Shown in pieces: positions 10,030 to 21,469 of a stretch of DNA of 64,000 bases. Source of the stretch: Leptobrachium leishanense (lineage: Eukaryota; Chordata; Amphibia; Anura; Megophryidae); assembly GCA_009667805.1 (NCBI GenBank), contig CM019066.1:115372190-115436189 (forward strand), given 5' to 3'. Positions within the stretch are counted from its first letter, which is position 1. Each line of letters starts with the position of its first letter. Made by a program: the position numbers and the translations under genes. The notes under the pieces are model-generated. The model saw nothing but the letters and a program-made list of their open reading frames with translations, did not search any database and was not told the origin of the DNA.

Positions 10030-11130
10030 GTGTGGGCGCCTGCTAAAATTAAGATAAAGTGCTAAGATAAAGTGCTAATAAATAGTCAGATGCTGCCTAT
10101 AACATGGTAAAAAACACACATAAAACAACCAACATATGTGTCATAAATTACAAAGGAAAGAACAAAACCATACGGCGCATCCAGTTGGTTAATAAGTGAA
10201 CATGCAAAAGTTCATAGTAAAGTGCAACATTGCTTGAAGAAAATTCAAAATACCATCATTTTTAAAGTGCACGTGCATAAAGTGAATTTCCAATAGCAAA
10301 GTCCAATGTGCGGAATAAAAAGAGGGGAGATACTCAAGTTATAGTTAATCCAATACTCAAAAAAACGGAGAGAGGAATATGTTGGTCTTCTCTAAAGTGC
10401 TGGTGTCGAATTCATTTTTTCATCAGTGTTCCTCAAAAAAAGCACATCATAGAAAAACAATAATAGTGCAGATAGTCATCACAGAGTTGGTCAAAAATGT
10501 TTTAGCCAAAGTACAGACCACTCACATTTAGGGGAGCCCAAGGGTCCTGGCTCAAGGAAAGAAAGCCTATGGCCAAATACAGGGTGGCACTTCCCTTCTT
10601 TCATCCGTAATAGGTACTAAATAAAGCAGAAAGAATCGGGAGACGACACTCCCATAGCGTAAAACTGTATTTAAAAAATAATAATAGAGATAGGGAGAAG
10701 GGACCACACTCACCAATTCTGGAGCCTCACGGTATTAGGCTCAATGAATATAGCCTTGGGCACTCTTAAGGGTGAAGGCCCAGACCCCCTTTATCTCAGC
10801 AGCAGACAATCTAGGTATGTCGAAATTGAGGAGTCGGAGAAGATAGCAAGTGGGGGGTTATAAAACCAATCTATTTATTTAGATAAAAATGGGACAAAAA
10901 AGGTCTACCGAGACGCGTTTCGGCTTAAAAAGCCTTCCTCAGTCGGTATAAGATACTCAATGTCCATATACATATAAAAAGTAGTATAAGAATAAAAGTG
11001 AAAACATCCTCTCTTATAATGTACCGTAATTGTGCTTCTTCCGGCCGCGTTGGCAAGATGTCCGCTTCCTGCTTCCGGTCATGCGGCTTCCGGTCAGGTG
11101 ATTTCACCCAGTAATGCTTAGCGGTTAATA
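10030..11130 (-). mobile_element. Hammerhead-bearing retroelement remnant (Penelope-LTR-like)
   Basis: About 1.1 kb flanked by the (TA)n tract on the left. On the minus strand it carries an A/G-rich leader with TTCCGG words (about 11040-11100), then the hammerhead-like motif, then a long non-coding part with repeated TAAAGTGC words (10050-10300). The order and words resemble the 3' part of the Penelope-like element at 28381-30378. No GIY-YIG or RT codons are present, so it is a solo or truncated end. Boundaries are approximate. Confidence 0.5.
10906..10948 (-). ncRNA. Hammerhead-ribozyme-like motif (type I, minimal stem III)
   Basis: Read on the minus strand. Stem I 5' strand TACCGA (10948-10943), core CTGAGGA (fits CUGANGA), one extra A, stem II GGCTT-TTT-AAGCC (perfect 5 bp, TTT loop), core GAAA, self-complementary stem III ACGCGT (sharing the last A of GAAA), cleavage-site C at 10912, then stem I 3' strand TCGGTA (10911-10906), a perfect 6 bp match. 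Very short stem III is known for hammerheads of schistosome repeats and Penelope-like elements, which may act as dimers. The extra A after the CUGANGA box is non-canonical and may lower activity. A second motif of the same plan is at 28663-28702. Confidence 0.7.
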
Positions 11131-11230
11131 CACGCTCTTATCAAAAGAGTTGCAGCGGGTTGCCGATCGCGGTTGCGGGGGGCTCAAGGATTTCGTAGAG
11201 AAAGGATACGACCCAGAGGAACGGCTCCAG

Positions 11231-11465
11231 CAGTCTCCCATTTATCTCACTTTCCAAATTGGCTATTTGGTCTAGATTGTTCATTCTCCTGGCAATTCTC
11301 AAGGTTTTCACCTCTCTCTGAATAGCCCTGATGGTGTTCACCTGAATAAACCTGTCTAATGAAACCACTGAACATCAGGACATTTCTCTGCTGTTCAGTG
11401 TCTCTGAACAGATTAACCATTACTTCTCTATGGGGGCTTTCACTGCCGTCGAACAGGCACCGTAC
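11231..11465. mobile_element. Chimeric fragment of the two CAGGG-type MITE families
   Basis: 11231-11338 matches the inner and right part of the short palindromic MITE (TTTATCTCACTTTCCAAATT, ...TTTTCACCTCTCTCTGAATA). 11340-11465 continues with the interior of the ~870 bp family (TGAATAAACCTGTCTAATGA, CTTCTCTATGGGGG, CGAACAGGCACCGTA). The join suggests a shared ancestry or a deletion between two adjacent copies. Confidence 0.6.
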
Positions 11466-11617
11466 TTGTGTGTGAGTATATGAGAGAGCTGCACAGCAAT
11501 AAACCTCACAGTAATGTGCGCCGTGTATTATGAGCAGTGTTATTTTTAACGCGTTATTTTTAACGCGTTTTACACGCGTTATTTTTTGATGGATGAAAAA
11601 TGCGTGAGGATTGTAAA

Positions 11618-11698
11618 GTGTCTGATAGAGGCACTCAATTCGTATCCAAGTTTTGGAGAGGGTTCTGTACGAATCTGGGCATACAGTTGAGTTCCAGC
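11618..11698 (+). pseudogene. Ty3/gypsy integrase core fragment
   Basis: A 27-codon island reads VSDRGTQFVSKFWRGF then CTNLGIQLSSS. This is the SDRG-x-QF-x-S-x-FW block around the second catalytic Asp of Ty3/gypsy integrases. No further integrase, RT or protease codons follow, so only a scrap survives. It sits between A/T-rich words containing ACGCGTTA (11555-11585 and 11707-11727) that look like a different repeat. Confidence 0.7.
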
Positions 11699-11867
11699 AT
11701 TGTATTACGCGCGTTAACGTTTAACGCTTCATGCAAAAATTCAAGTGTTCTGCGTGCATTTTTGCGTGAAGAATGTAATAGAGCCCAACATGTCTTCTAT
11801 TCACAGAACACCGTTATTCCGGTGAAATGACCCGATTTTCAGTATTTCAATACGTCAGCTTTAACCC

Positions 11868-12510
11868 CTTCGCTGCTAAGGACGCGCTCAGCGCGTCCAA
11901 CCGCATGTCGCGTCCTCTCTTTGGGGTCAACGTTCGGCCGGGTTCCGGCCGATCGCTGGCCCCCCCGGTGCGGGCTGACATCCTCGATGTCAGCCCAGCA
12001 TCCGGAACCGCCGCCGAAGTAATTAGGTGTCATCGCGGGGGCGTGATGACACATAATTCAGGCGCCCCCCCCGCATGTGCGGTGGAGGCGCCTGAAAGGG
12101 AGGGGGGGGAGGTCCTTCAGACCTCTCTCCCTCCCGATCGGCGGCGTTGCGGGGGTTTACCCAGGCACCGTTTGGAAGGGCACAGCCTGCCCTTCCAAAT
12201 GGTACCTGGCATTAACCCCATGGGGGCCGGATCACGAATCGGCGCTGAAAAGCGCCGGTTCGTGATCTTTTCCCGGAGCTGGCCGACATCTTGGATGTCG
12301 GCCAAGCTTCCGGGAATGCCCCCTGAGGACTGGCGTCATCGTGCATAGCACGATGACGCCAGTCCTGGAGTTAACCCCTAACTGCCACCAATGGTGGAGA
12401 TAGGGGGTTCCAATGAACCCTCTATCTCCCTATCCGTGGCAGTTAGGGGTTAATGTTTGGTTTTGTTGGATCGGCCAGAGCATGGCCGTTCCAACGATAC
12501 CAAACATGAG
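11868..12510. repeat. Array of eleven consecutive hairpins
   Basis: Starts TTAACCCCTTCGCTGC. Hairpins by position: 11880-11898; 11941-12009 (outer GGTTCCGG/CCGGAACC, inner GCTGACATC/GATGTCAGC); 12021-12058; 12060-12092; 12097-12137; 12161-12209; 12230-12267; 12273-12314; 12327-12365 (perfect 18 bp arms); 12371-12453 (outer 18 bp arms TTAACCCCTAACTGCCAC, inner second hairpin); 12456-12504. Spacers are only a few bases. Most arms pair with 0-3 mismatches. Open frames here (11827-12348 +) are incidental. Probably part of a longer mobile element whose opposite end resembles 7863-8070. Confidence 0.9.
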
Positions 12511-12612
12511 TATAAAAAAGTTTGTAAAGAAAAATAAAAATTAAAAATAAAAAAATATTTAAAAAAAAATTATAAAAAAAAATAAACAATTTTTTTTTCT
12601 TTTTTTGGTTTG
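12510..12612. repeat. A/T low-complexity tract
   Basis: Runs of A broken by single T, then a poly-T run. It directly follows the hairpin array. Confidence 0.9.
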
Positions 12613-12989
12613 TTAATGCAGCAATATTGTTCCCATTTCAATTATAATGTGAACAATGATGCTGCACAAACGATTTTTGTATGCGGTGCGTCTGTTAAAA
12701 ATCGTGTAATTTTCCCCAAAAAAATGTAACGAGACCCCATCTCTAATTTTTTTAACAAGCGCACCCCATACAAAATATAACCGCAATTGCTCGCATGTTA
12801 AAATGTGAAAAAAAAACACTTTACACGTTGTAAATTATTGAAAATTCATATTTTATTGCATTTTTTGTTATAATATACAGACAGGTCATGACGTATACAT
12901 ATAATAATGACATATGTTTATTCTTATCATTTTTGCAAAAACTATTTTTGCATTTTTTTTAGACTAAATTTTTGTTTCTTTTATATTTT

Positions 12990-13330
12990 AAAAGACTTGA
13001 TTTTATTTTGTAACAGACCTTTCTATCCTTTTTTTCAAAGGACCATTTTTATTGGAGACATTTTATTGATTTATACGCTTATTTAGAACTTCATAAGTTC
13101 GGCAAAATTTGCAGATTCTAATTCAACGCAATTCAGCAGTTATCAGTGCAATTCGTGGGTTTTTTCGCCGACTTCCCATAACCGCTTCATCAACTCCAAT
13201 TTCGCCATCTTAAAGTGACCATTTGGTAAATAGTGAAGTCACTGTATTTTTGGTGAAATGGAATCGCCCAAATGTGGTGAATTGCGTTGAAATACAAAGC
13301 GATGAAATTGCACGCAATTTAGAGCATAAA
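12990..13330. repeat. Unclassified repeat Y, copy 1
   Basis: Shares with 56779-57335 the words TTATTTTGTAACAGACC / ATTTTTATTGGAGACA, an AATTCAACGCAATTCAGC-like block, and a GGTGAAATGGAATCG-like block. Related in style to the CAGGG-type MITEs (interior A/T part, then CG-containing part). Termini not resolved. Confidence 0.45.
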
Positions 13331-14932
13331 GTGTTTGTGTGACACTTATTGTGTTTTTAATGTTTTCAATTAAATAGGATATAGGAACAAACTTGTGTTT
13401 TATTTGCTAACATTGGACCTTATTCCATGAGTTGTCAACATTAATATGTGAGCTGTTAAATATTGCTACCCCATTCTTTAGTGTTAACAGGTAGCTCCTG
13501 TTTTATTCTAGCTGAGCAACAAACCCATCTGCTGTTAAAGCTCTTCTTCCTATACTTTGTATACAGGCCGCTAATCCTTTGGCAGCCTGAGAATAACAAG
13601 CGATTCAAAAGTCCCTTGTTATTCTCTATCCCTGGTGTTAAGTAATTGTGCTTGTGCAGAATTAATTGACACCGACAAAAAATCCACTAAAATTTTCTGA
13701 AACTCATCTCCATTGACGATTACTGTGCGATCCGTTGCCTACTCCTGCTGAAAACTGAAAGACACAGAGAACAATTGGTTCTCTAGTGTCCTTCCAATGA
13801 TCTGCTTGATTACGCTAGAATGCTTGCACACAATCTCACCAAAGGTCTCAGGATACTAGCAATGATGCCCTTGGACTATATGCATTTTTTATATATAAAA
13901 GATGCAGAAATGGAAACACGTGCATCTAAACATCTACTATAATTCTTTTGGAATAATGTTGATGTACAGCAGGATGTAAATTTATACATCCAATATCAAT
14001 TGCCCATTAAAGATGGTGCATGCATTCTGTTTAAACCTTGACATTTAAATATTCATGAGCAACATAAGATTACATTTGAAAGGTTTCTGAAAATTATAGT
14101 CTGGTTTAATGATTGACAACTACATGAATGCATTCTAGAATCAATTCACAGACCTACATAGCAGCAAATTAAATATGTTATGGGCAGAGAGGACTGTAAA
14201 TAAGATGAAAAGGTTAGGACGTTCTACACTGCTACAATTAGGTACTATGTGACGGCTTCTTTTGATGTTCTAAGTTTCAGTATGCAGGCTGTTAGTTTGT
14301 CTTCCTTTAGTTTTAATGTGATATGAATTAAAGCAGTTCAGGCAGATCTTGATGCAATAGAGCCCATTACACTTCCACTTCCATCATTGATAACTCAGAT
14401 ACTTCTTTGGCTGGGTATTTAATTTTGCCATTGTTTCTCTTTACCCACCTAGAAATCTGCTTTTGATTAATCTGCCCAAATAATTTTATACCATACACCT
14501 CAATGATAATCCCTAATGTGTATTTTAAATATCTTTATTATTATTATTATTTTATTTTTCAAAGTATGCCCTACAGCTGCTTACTGGTTTCACTTTTTGC
14601 AAACTTTATTTAAGATCCAGTGATGACAGTACAAACAAATTATTTTCTTCGTAGGGGATTGCTCATCAGATACTTTGCGTGTAGGATGCACTTAGAATTC
14701 TCTTGCTTTGTCAGAGCTGTGGATAGCTCTGTGGATACAGTAGATGTGAAGGTTATCCCTTTCGGTGATGCAGGCACTTCCTAGCACTTACTGAAAAGAA
14801 ATATATTTGGAAACAAACTCTAGGGAGTCCTCAGAGGAGATGCATCCACTAAGGTCAAACATGAATTATTAAATGCAAATAATATATTTTTTCATGGAAG
14901 GCAACCTCACAGAACATTGCTGTAGATAAGAT
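13331..14932. other. Intron sequence, nothing recognised
   Basis: Between iqcj exons at 9838 and 17410. No exon with splice signals, RNA gene or terminal repeats were recognised. Confidence 0.4.
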
Positions 14933-14947
14933 ATATATAGTAGCATA

Positions 14948-15248
14948 GACGAAAAAGAAAAAGAGAACAGCGCTGGTACAAAACCCCACTTCCGTGGGAG
15001 GTGAACAATATACACCACACTAAGGGGAAGTGCACCCCAAGACTAATGTGGATAAAAATTGCAGCACAAAAATAATGACCTGTATGTACTTCAATCCAAT
15101 GGAGTCAGTTTTCTTTTTCTTTTTCGTCTATATCACTTCTGGGTCCTTTGGGATAGACCCTTCGAGTACGTAGCTGCTGTACTGCTCCAATTCTGTGTTC
15201 TTTTTCCCCTCCACCCATCGCCACTCCAGCGCCCCCTCCTTCTGTATC
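14948..15248. mobile_element. 301 bp insertion with 15 bp TSD and internal hairpin
   Basis: The flanks carry an exact 15 bp direct repeat, ATATATAGTAGCATA (14933-14947 and 15249-15263). The insert starts GACGAAAAAGAAAAAG; its inverse CTTTTTCTTTTTCGTC lies at 15113-15128, so the first 180 bp can fold back. The long TSD suggests retrotransposition. The class is unknown. Confidence 0.7.
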
Positions 15249-15263
15249 ATATATAGTAGCATA

Positions 15264-17409
15264 TCTGCTCAATAAATATGCATATGCTATGCAGCAAAAT
15301 AATATATACTTCTGCTGTATAAATATATTTTTCTGCCAAACTGGTTTGCATATATCCTACAGTATATATCCATTTAGAAATCAGAAAGGGGCAATACAAT
15401 ATGTATTTTCAGTAAATAACACTTACGTGGTTCGATATAGAATTGGTTACAATGTAATTAAATGATATATACTAAATTATATCTATTTATAATTTTTTAA
15501 GACCATTTATTCTTTAAAATTTTTTGAAAATGTATCAAAAGGGGGGTGTGTGGAGTATCCCCTCAGGTCCCCTGGATTGTTTAAAATGAAGGGTTGAAGT
15601 GGAGAAATTCCCCCACCACCACGCTCAAGTGTGCTGACTTCTCCCTGAGCCAGCCCGCGAAGTCGGCGGTGGTCAGGGACAGCACCAATCGATATGCACC
15701 CGCAGCCCTGAGCCGGAGGCAAGCGCTACGGGACTTGTGAACTTCAAGAGAGTAGGTCCGTTAGCACTGCACAATTTAAGTCCCTTAGGAAACACAATTT
15801 ACCTAGGAGTGCAAATTGCATAGAAAGGTTCAGAGACTTTTGGGTTTTGAAGTGTCCGAGCTCGAGAGAAGGAGAAGCGAGCAGCGCGAGAGAAAAAGCT
15901 GAATAAAAACACTGGAAAAGAGAAAAAAAATGGGAAATCTAGTGTAATAGAGCATTCCTTTTAGTCATCCTGTACTCAACACACACCTTAGACTTCTCAA
16001 CTGATCTGGATTTTGTGATTTAACAATTAGCTATGTGGCTTTGGATTTAATTAATCAGAAACTACAAAGTACCTACTTTCATTATTTAAATTTAAAAATG
16101 TAGTAGACATGTATTTTGTCTCGGTCCAAATCAAAATTCGGATGAAATTTACCGTTTAGTTTTTCGGAAGTGCTTCTGAAAATCAAATTGGCTCCACCCG
16201 GAACGGTCCGAAAAAACAAATCACTCGGTGCGAAAATGTCCGAAAAAAGAATGGATTCGGACCGAAACAGTCCAAAAATGAAATGGTATAAAACGATTTG
16301 ATTTCGTTATTACACATCAATTCGTTATACCGTGGAAAGATTTAGAATTTATATAACTAATGGCAAAATTTTTGTATTAATATTTTAAAGGGACACTCAA
16401 GCACAGGGAGGGCAGCTAATGAGGTTTAATATTAATCGCTCCTATCCTCTGACCGACACTTCCCCCATCTTTGTTTTTAGCTTATAAATATATAACACCT
16501 CACTTTATGTCCAACACCTGGATCTTGTTTGACGCTGCTTTGAACTGACATTGTGTGGTGCAGGAAGCAGCAAATGCTGTCACTTTACTGATTGGTCATA
16601 AGTATACTAAAGTACTACATAGTCAGTAGTAATAGCGCACATATGTTGAATGATTTCAAATATATATTTAAATTAAAAGATAATACACATATGCACTTAC
16701 AATTGTGTGTGGCTTGTCATGGCAAAGGCAGAGTGTCATACCATAAAGAAATACTCTAGGGTTAAACTTTGAAGGGAGGGCAGAGGGGTTAAACACTAGC
16801 CCCTCCTGACCCACACATTAACCTGCTGGTCTTTCTTAAAAATCAACATGAATCCAGCGATGGTCATGCTGGTCAGGCTTACTGTAAACTGCAGCCGTCG
16901 TGTGACTGCAGGGAGGCTGGATACTCAAAAGACTGCCTATTCAATCCAAAGGTGGGAGCTAGGTCTCGAAATCCAGGATCTGGGAAGACTAAACTCCTGC
17001 ACTGGGAGGGCTGAATTAGCTCTCTGAGGCTCCACACAGTGGGAAATGGGCATGATGATACATCTGTGTCCACTGAAATTACATTGTGGGGGTCACAGTG
17101 ACTAGAATGTTCCTTTATTGACAGAGATAAGCTTAGGGAAAAAGTCAGTAACCTATTGGAGATAACAAGAAAGAGGAAGTCCAACGCCAATGTTTTTTTT
17201 TCCTTTTCTTAGGAAATGGACAGAAAGTTCTTGTCTTGCCATGCATGCTCCATTTTCTATCGTCACTCTTACATTCTCAATGTTAGAGGAGCATGCAATT
17301 TGACGTTTAACTAGTGTTACATTCAAACATGTCTTTCCATACTGAGAGCTTGAAAACACTTAGATTTATATATGAAGATGCTATCAAGACCTCTGTTATG
17401 TTTCCACAG
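15264..17409. other. Intron sequence, mostly unrecognised
   Basis: Contains a GGACCGAAA/TTCGG-rich patch (16110-16290) that looks like decayed repeat, and a TTTTAAAGGGACACTC word (16385) of the kind seen at frog MITE ends, but neither has resolvable termini. Confidence 0.4.
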
Positions 17410-17490
17410 CCATCAGCATAGCACGGATATTGATAACGGCACTGGAAAACATCACACATGTTTGCAGTCATTGGATACCAAAGTAAAAAT
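17410..17490 (+). CDS. iqcj: IQCJ-like coding exon (second in window)
   Basis: An 81 bp exon between acceptor TATGTTTCCACAG (to 17409) and donor GTAAGTG (from 17491). It enters and leaves in phase 2, so it splices in frame to both neighbours. After completing Ser with the previous exon it reads HQHSTDIDNGTGKHHT, then CLQSLDTKVK, and ends AT, which joins C at 41971 to give Ile. The LQ-x-L-[DE]-x-KVKI run before the IQ motif matches the IQCJ family as I recall it. No other reading frame gives this agreement. Confidence 0.85.
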
Positions 17491-18784
17491 GTAAGTGAAC
17501 CTTTATTACACAGGAAAATGAATGCATTGAATCTATAACTGTAACAGGAAACCAAACCACACTGTAGCTTTTAGGCATCGATGGAAAATAATCACGCTAG
17601 ATTGACTTTTCTGGCAGCCTTTATTGTAACAGGATCCTAAGATCTGCAGGCCGAGCGTATGTTAATTAACAAAACACAGAATACAATGTCACTGAGTGAA
17701 CAAACCTGTAATAACAATATACCGTAATGCATATTAATTTGTGTATTTCAATCTTTATTTCCCCTTAGTAAAACATTATTTATATCCATGATTTTCACAT
17801 TAATTCACTAAAACCGGAAAATAGGTACAAATGTCGCGGAATTGCAAAACTTAACCACAGATGTTTTTTTCCCCTACATTTTCTTTTCTATAGGATACCC
17901 TTTAAATGCTCTCATCACACATACAACACACTCACAACTCCCACCACACACATACAAAGAGGCCTGTCAAGAGGCCAAATTCATTTGGCTAACAACCTTT
18001 TTCAAGATGGCTACTCAGGAACTCAGGAGCACTATTGGTTACACCTGTGGTTTATTTTTCCTACTGGGAACACATTTTTGTTTTATTTAATAATGAGTAG
18101 CACAAAATAATTAGAAATAATCTCCAGTATTTTATGTATCATTGCTGCCTGTGATATGCAAATTAGTGCACCTTTCTATTTTTGAGAAAACAAATCAAAT
18201 GGGCTTTGCGTCCTGAATCTTGGAAACTTTGAATAACCTGGTGAAAAACATAATTGTATCTGAAAAAAACTACAGCTTTTTTGTTATTTATGAGCCCTAT
18301 GTTAAATGCATACATTGATACTCCAGGACAAAGGTAAAAGTGAAGGAAATATACATGATTAAATCTTTTATATACTATGCCCCAGAAAAGAATACAGTAA
18401 GGTTCACTGGTGTCCCCTAGAGGCAATGTGTTGTACGACACTACCTCTTTAATGTTAGTAAGAATCTGGAAAATCCAAAACCATTATATATATATATATA
18501 TATAGCACACCCTCAACGTAAATTAATATAGCTTGTTAATGATTCTTTTTCTTAGATTTTATACTGATTTCATGGATATTAGACAACCATTGCTTTCAAC
18601 AGCCATTTCATAAGATTGTTGAAAATATGTATATTCCAAAGGGACACGAAAGTTAATGTAAAGGGTCGCTGTAACCAATTAATGTAATTAAATGGGCATG
18701 ACATGAGTGACGAAGTGTGCATGCCCTTCTACCCACCACACTAGCTGCAGACTGATCCTCCTTTCCAAAGACTGACACCAAATA
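17491..18784. other. Intron sequence with a (TA)n tract
   Basis: Start of the 24.5 kb intron between iqcj exons. A (TA)n microsatellite lies at 18483-18503. Nothing else recognised. Confidence 0.4.
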
Positions 18785-18830
18785 CACACACACAGAGACA
18801 TTATCACACGCACTGACACCACATATATAT
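18785..18830. repeat. Left copy of a ~44 bp flanking duplication
   Basis: A CA-rich stretch with ACATTATCACAC and GACACCACATATATAT matches 24416-24460, immediately outside the two ends of LINE copy 2. It reads as an unusually long target duplication; a pre-existing CA-rich tandem repeat is the alternative. Confidence 0.6.
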
Positions 18831-19084
18831 TTATTTAATTATTTATTTATAAAGGATTTTACCAGGAAGGATACATTGAGATTTCTTTCGTTTTCAAGTA
18901 TGTCCTGGGTTCGAGAACATTGAGTGGTTACAGAAATACAAAATAGTAAAATGCAAGATATTAACACAAGACCAAATATACAGATTAACAGAAAAATAAA
19001 TATGTAGGAAATAAAGTCATTATGTTACATGTTTACAGGTGCATTTCGTATTGAGGTATGTTAATAGGGAAGTCTTAAGGGACT

Positions 19085-19603
19085 TTAGACTGGGGGAAGA
19101 TTTGACGGTGTCTGGGAGGTTATTCCATATTTGCGGTGCTCTGTATGAAAATGAGGATCGAGCCACTTTCTTTTTGTATTGCGGTATTGCAAGTAAGGTG
19201 CTGGTCCTGGATCTGAGGTTATAGGATGAGGGAACTGCCGGGGAAGCAGCATATTCAGGTAGGGTGGTAGCTTCCCAGAAAAGCTCTTAAACACCAGGTT
19301 GGAAAGGTGAAGGGTGCGTCTAGAGTCCAGTGATGGCCAGTTTAGTTCTTTTAACATGTCACAATGGTGTGTCATGTAGTTACATTGTAGCACAAAGCGA
19401 CAGAATGAGTTATACAATGTAGTAAGTTTCTGGAGGTGTGTTTGCGGGGCGGCTGCATACACTACATCTCCGTATTCAAGGGCTGGCATAAGCATTTGTT
19501 GTACAATCTGCTTTCTTACCGCGGGGCTCAGGCAGGATTTGTTTCTGTACAGGGCACCTAGTTTGGGGTAGAGTTTAGATGAGTTTTTCGATGTGGGGGC
19601 CAA
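19085..19603 (-). pseudogene. LINE copy 2 RT thumb / C-terminal region
   Basis: Downstream part of the RT ORF, out of frame with 19760-21008 because of a length change near 19765. Recognisable blocks: YPKLGALYRNKSCLSPAVRK, ALEYGDVVYAAAPQTHLQKL, and a Cys/His-containing CNYMTHHC stretch. It reads further than copy 1 (through the SGKLPPYLNMLLP region). Confidence 0.85.
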
Positions 19604-19759
19604 AAGATAGATTTGGGTCTAACCACATACCTAGGTATTTGAGAGAAGTGACTGTGGTCAGCGTGCCATTTGATTTTGTCCCAACACATAGATGGGGTGT
19701 TTGCAATTTGTGTAGTTTAGTTGCGGTTCCAAAGAGCATTGTAACAGTTTTGTCAGTAT

Positions 19760-21008
19760 TTAGAAAAGTTTGTTATTTGCGATCCACTTTTCTACCCCTG
19801 TGAATTGTTCTTGCAGCACTGCCTCCAGCTGTGGGAGATTTGGTTTGCTGGTATAGATTACAGTGTCGTCTGCGTACACGTGTACAGTTGAAGCTTTGCA
19901 GACATTGGGCAGATCATTTATGAATATTGTGAATAGCAGGGGGCCAAGTATCGAGCCTTGGGGTACACCGCACGTGACTGGGAGGGGAAGGGAAGTGCTG
20001 TCAGAAATGGACACAAATTGAGATCTATCAGACACATATGATTGGAACCAGGTTAACGTACTATCACCAATACCAGAGTTTTTAAGTTTTTGTAATAGGA
20101 TGCCATGGTCTACTGTGTCAAAAGCCTTGGCAAAATCAAGGAAGATGGCTCCAGTTAGATTTTCTTGTTCCATACCCGCTTGGATATCATTACAAACTTT
20201 TAAAAGGGCAGTTGTAGTTGAATGGTTTGGACGAAAGCCTGATTGATCTGGGGTTAAATAGTTCTGATACTGATAATAATCACGTAATTGAGTGTTGACA
20301 CATTTTTCCTGAATTTTTGACATTACAGGGAGCAGTGATATTGGGCAGTAGTTGGATACCAAAGTATTGTCTCCACTTTTATGGATAGGTACCACCCTTG
20401 CAGTCTTCCAGAGTTTGGATATGTATCCAGTCGCCAGGGATTCATTAATCAGGGTTGCAACAGGTTTTGCAATTGCTGGTGCACTGATTTTCAGCAGCAT
20501 TGCTGGGATTTGATCAGGTCCAGACTGGTATTTCATTTTTTGGTTATGGAGAAGTTTAGTGATGGCACTGACAGGCACTGGTCTAAAACTGAATTTCTCT
20601 GGGTTACGGGGTCTTTGCACTGTTGGTGGGGCCTGACCTGCGTGCGGCCTTTCTGATTGCGTGTCATTTCCTAGCTTAGCAATCAGGGTGGTGGCGCATC
20701 CAACAAAATAATTATTAAAAGCATTTGCTACATCTAGTGGGTGTTGTACAGTTTGGTTGTTTACTTTTAAAGCAGCCGGTTGGGAGTGGACAGGGGGTTC
20801 TTGTATGTTACTTATGATTTTCCAAAAATTTCTGGGGTTTGATATGTTATTGTTTAAATTTTCATTGAAGTATTGGGCTTTAGCCATTTTTGTTTGTTTT
20901 GTGCATTCATTCCGGCATTTTCGGTATTCACAGTGATCGTTCATGGATCCAGTACTCTTGAACTTTGACCAAAGGGAGTCTCTAAACTGGTACATATGCG
21001 TGAGGTCA
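19760..21008 (-). pseudogene. LINE copy 2 reverse transcriptase core
   Basis: Uninterrupted RT core, the best-preserved of the family here. In order: GPDQIPAMLLK; PIHKSGDNTLVSNYCPISLL; SGFRPNHSTTTALLK; motif A FLDFAKAFDTVDH; motif B GVPQGSILGPLLF; motif C YADDTVIYTSK. All three catalytic Asp residues are present. The frame ends at NNKLF near 19760 by frameshift. A Met at 21046 that would extend it lies inside the hAT insertion and is not native. Confidence 0.9.
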
Positions 21009-21335
21009 GCTGTAACCAGGGCCGCCATCAGGGCATTACGCCCCATACAGCAGTAAGGGGCCCGGTGCCCGGGGGCCCGGGCCGCCGGGGTCCCCGCTGG
21101 GCCGCCGGGGCCCCCGCTGGGCCGCCGCCGGGCCCCTTGCGCTGTTACTATGATGGCGGCCGCTGCCTACTGGCGCTGCGCCTGCGGCGCATATCATTTT
21201 ATTTTCCTTGGTCTGGCCGGCCAGGGGCGGGCCAAGCAGCGTGCGTCTACTTCCAAGGCACGCTGCTTTGGCACCGCCCCCAGTCACGTGTGAGACGGCG
21301 CACACGTGGGAAAGCTGTGACACCGCGCGGTGGAG

Positions 21336-21430
21336 AAGAAAGAAGAAAGAAGCGGAGAAGAAAGAAGCGGAGAAGAAAGAAGAAAGAAGAAAGAAGCGGA
21401 GAAGAAAGAAGCAAGAAGCGGAGAAGAACC
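21336..21430. repeat. Purine-only (GAA/GCGGAGAA) tandem tract
   Basis: Repeated GAAGAAAGAAGCGGA units on the + strand, almost pyrimidine-free. Such mirror-type purine tracts can form triplex structures; whether this one does is not shown. Confidence 0.85.
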
Positions 21431-21469
21431 AGTCCAGGACAGAAGACTGTAGTGGCGGGTGAGTAGGAT

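Noticed and set aside
11827..12348. 173-codon + strand open frame
   Set aside because: Lies across the hairpin array; its mirror frames exist on the other strand because of the palindromes. No domain.
16110..16290. Palindromic CCGAAA/TTCGG element
   Set aside because: Many short inverse words but no consistent arms or termini.
16385..16400. T2/Kolobok-type MITE end (TTTTAAAGGGACAC)
   Set aside because: No matching opposite terminus within a reasonable distance; also at 44680. Too weak.
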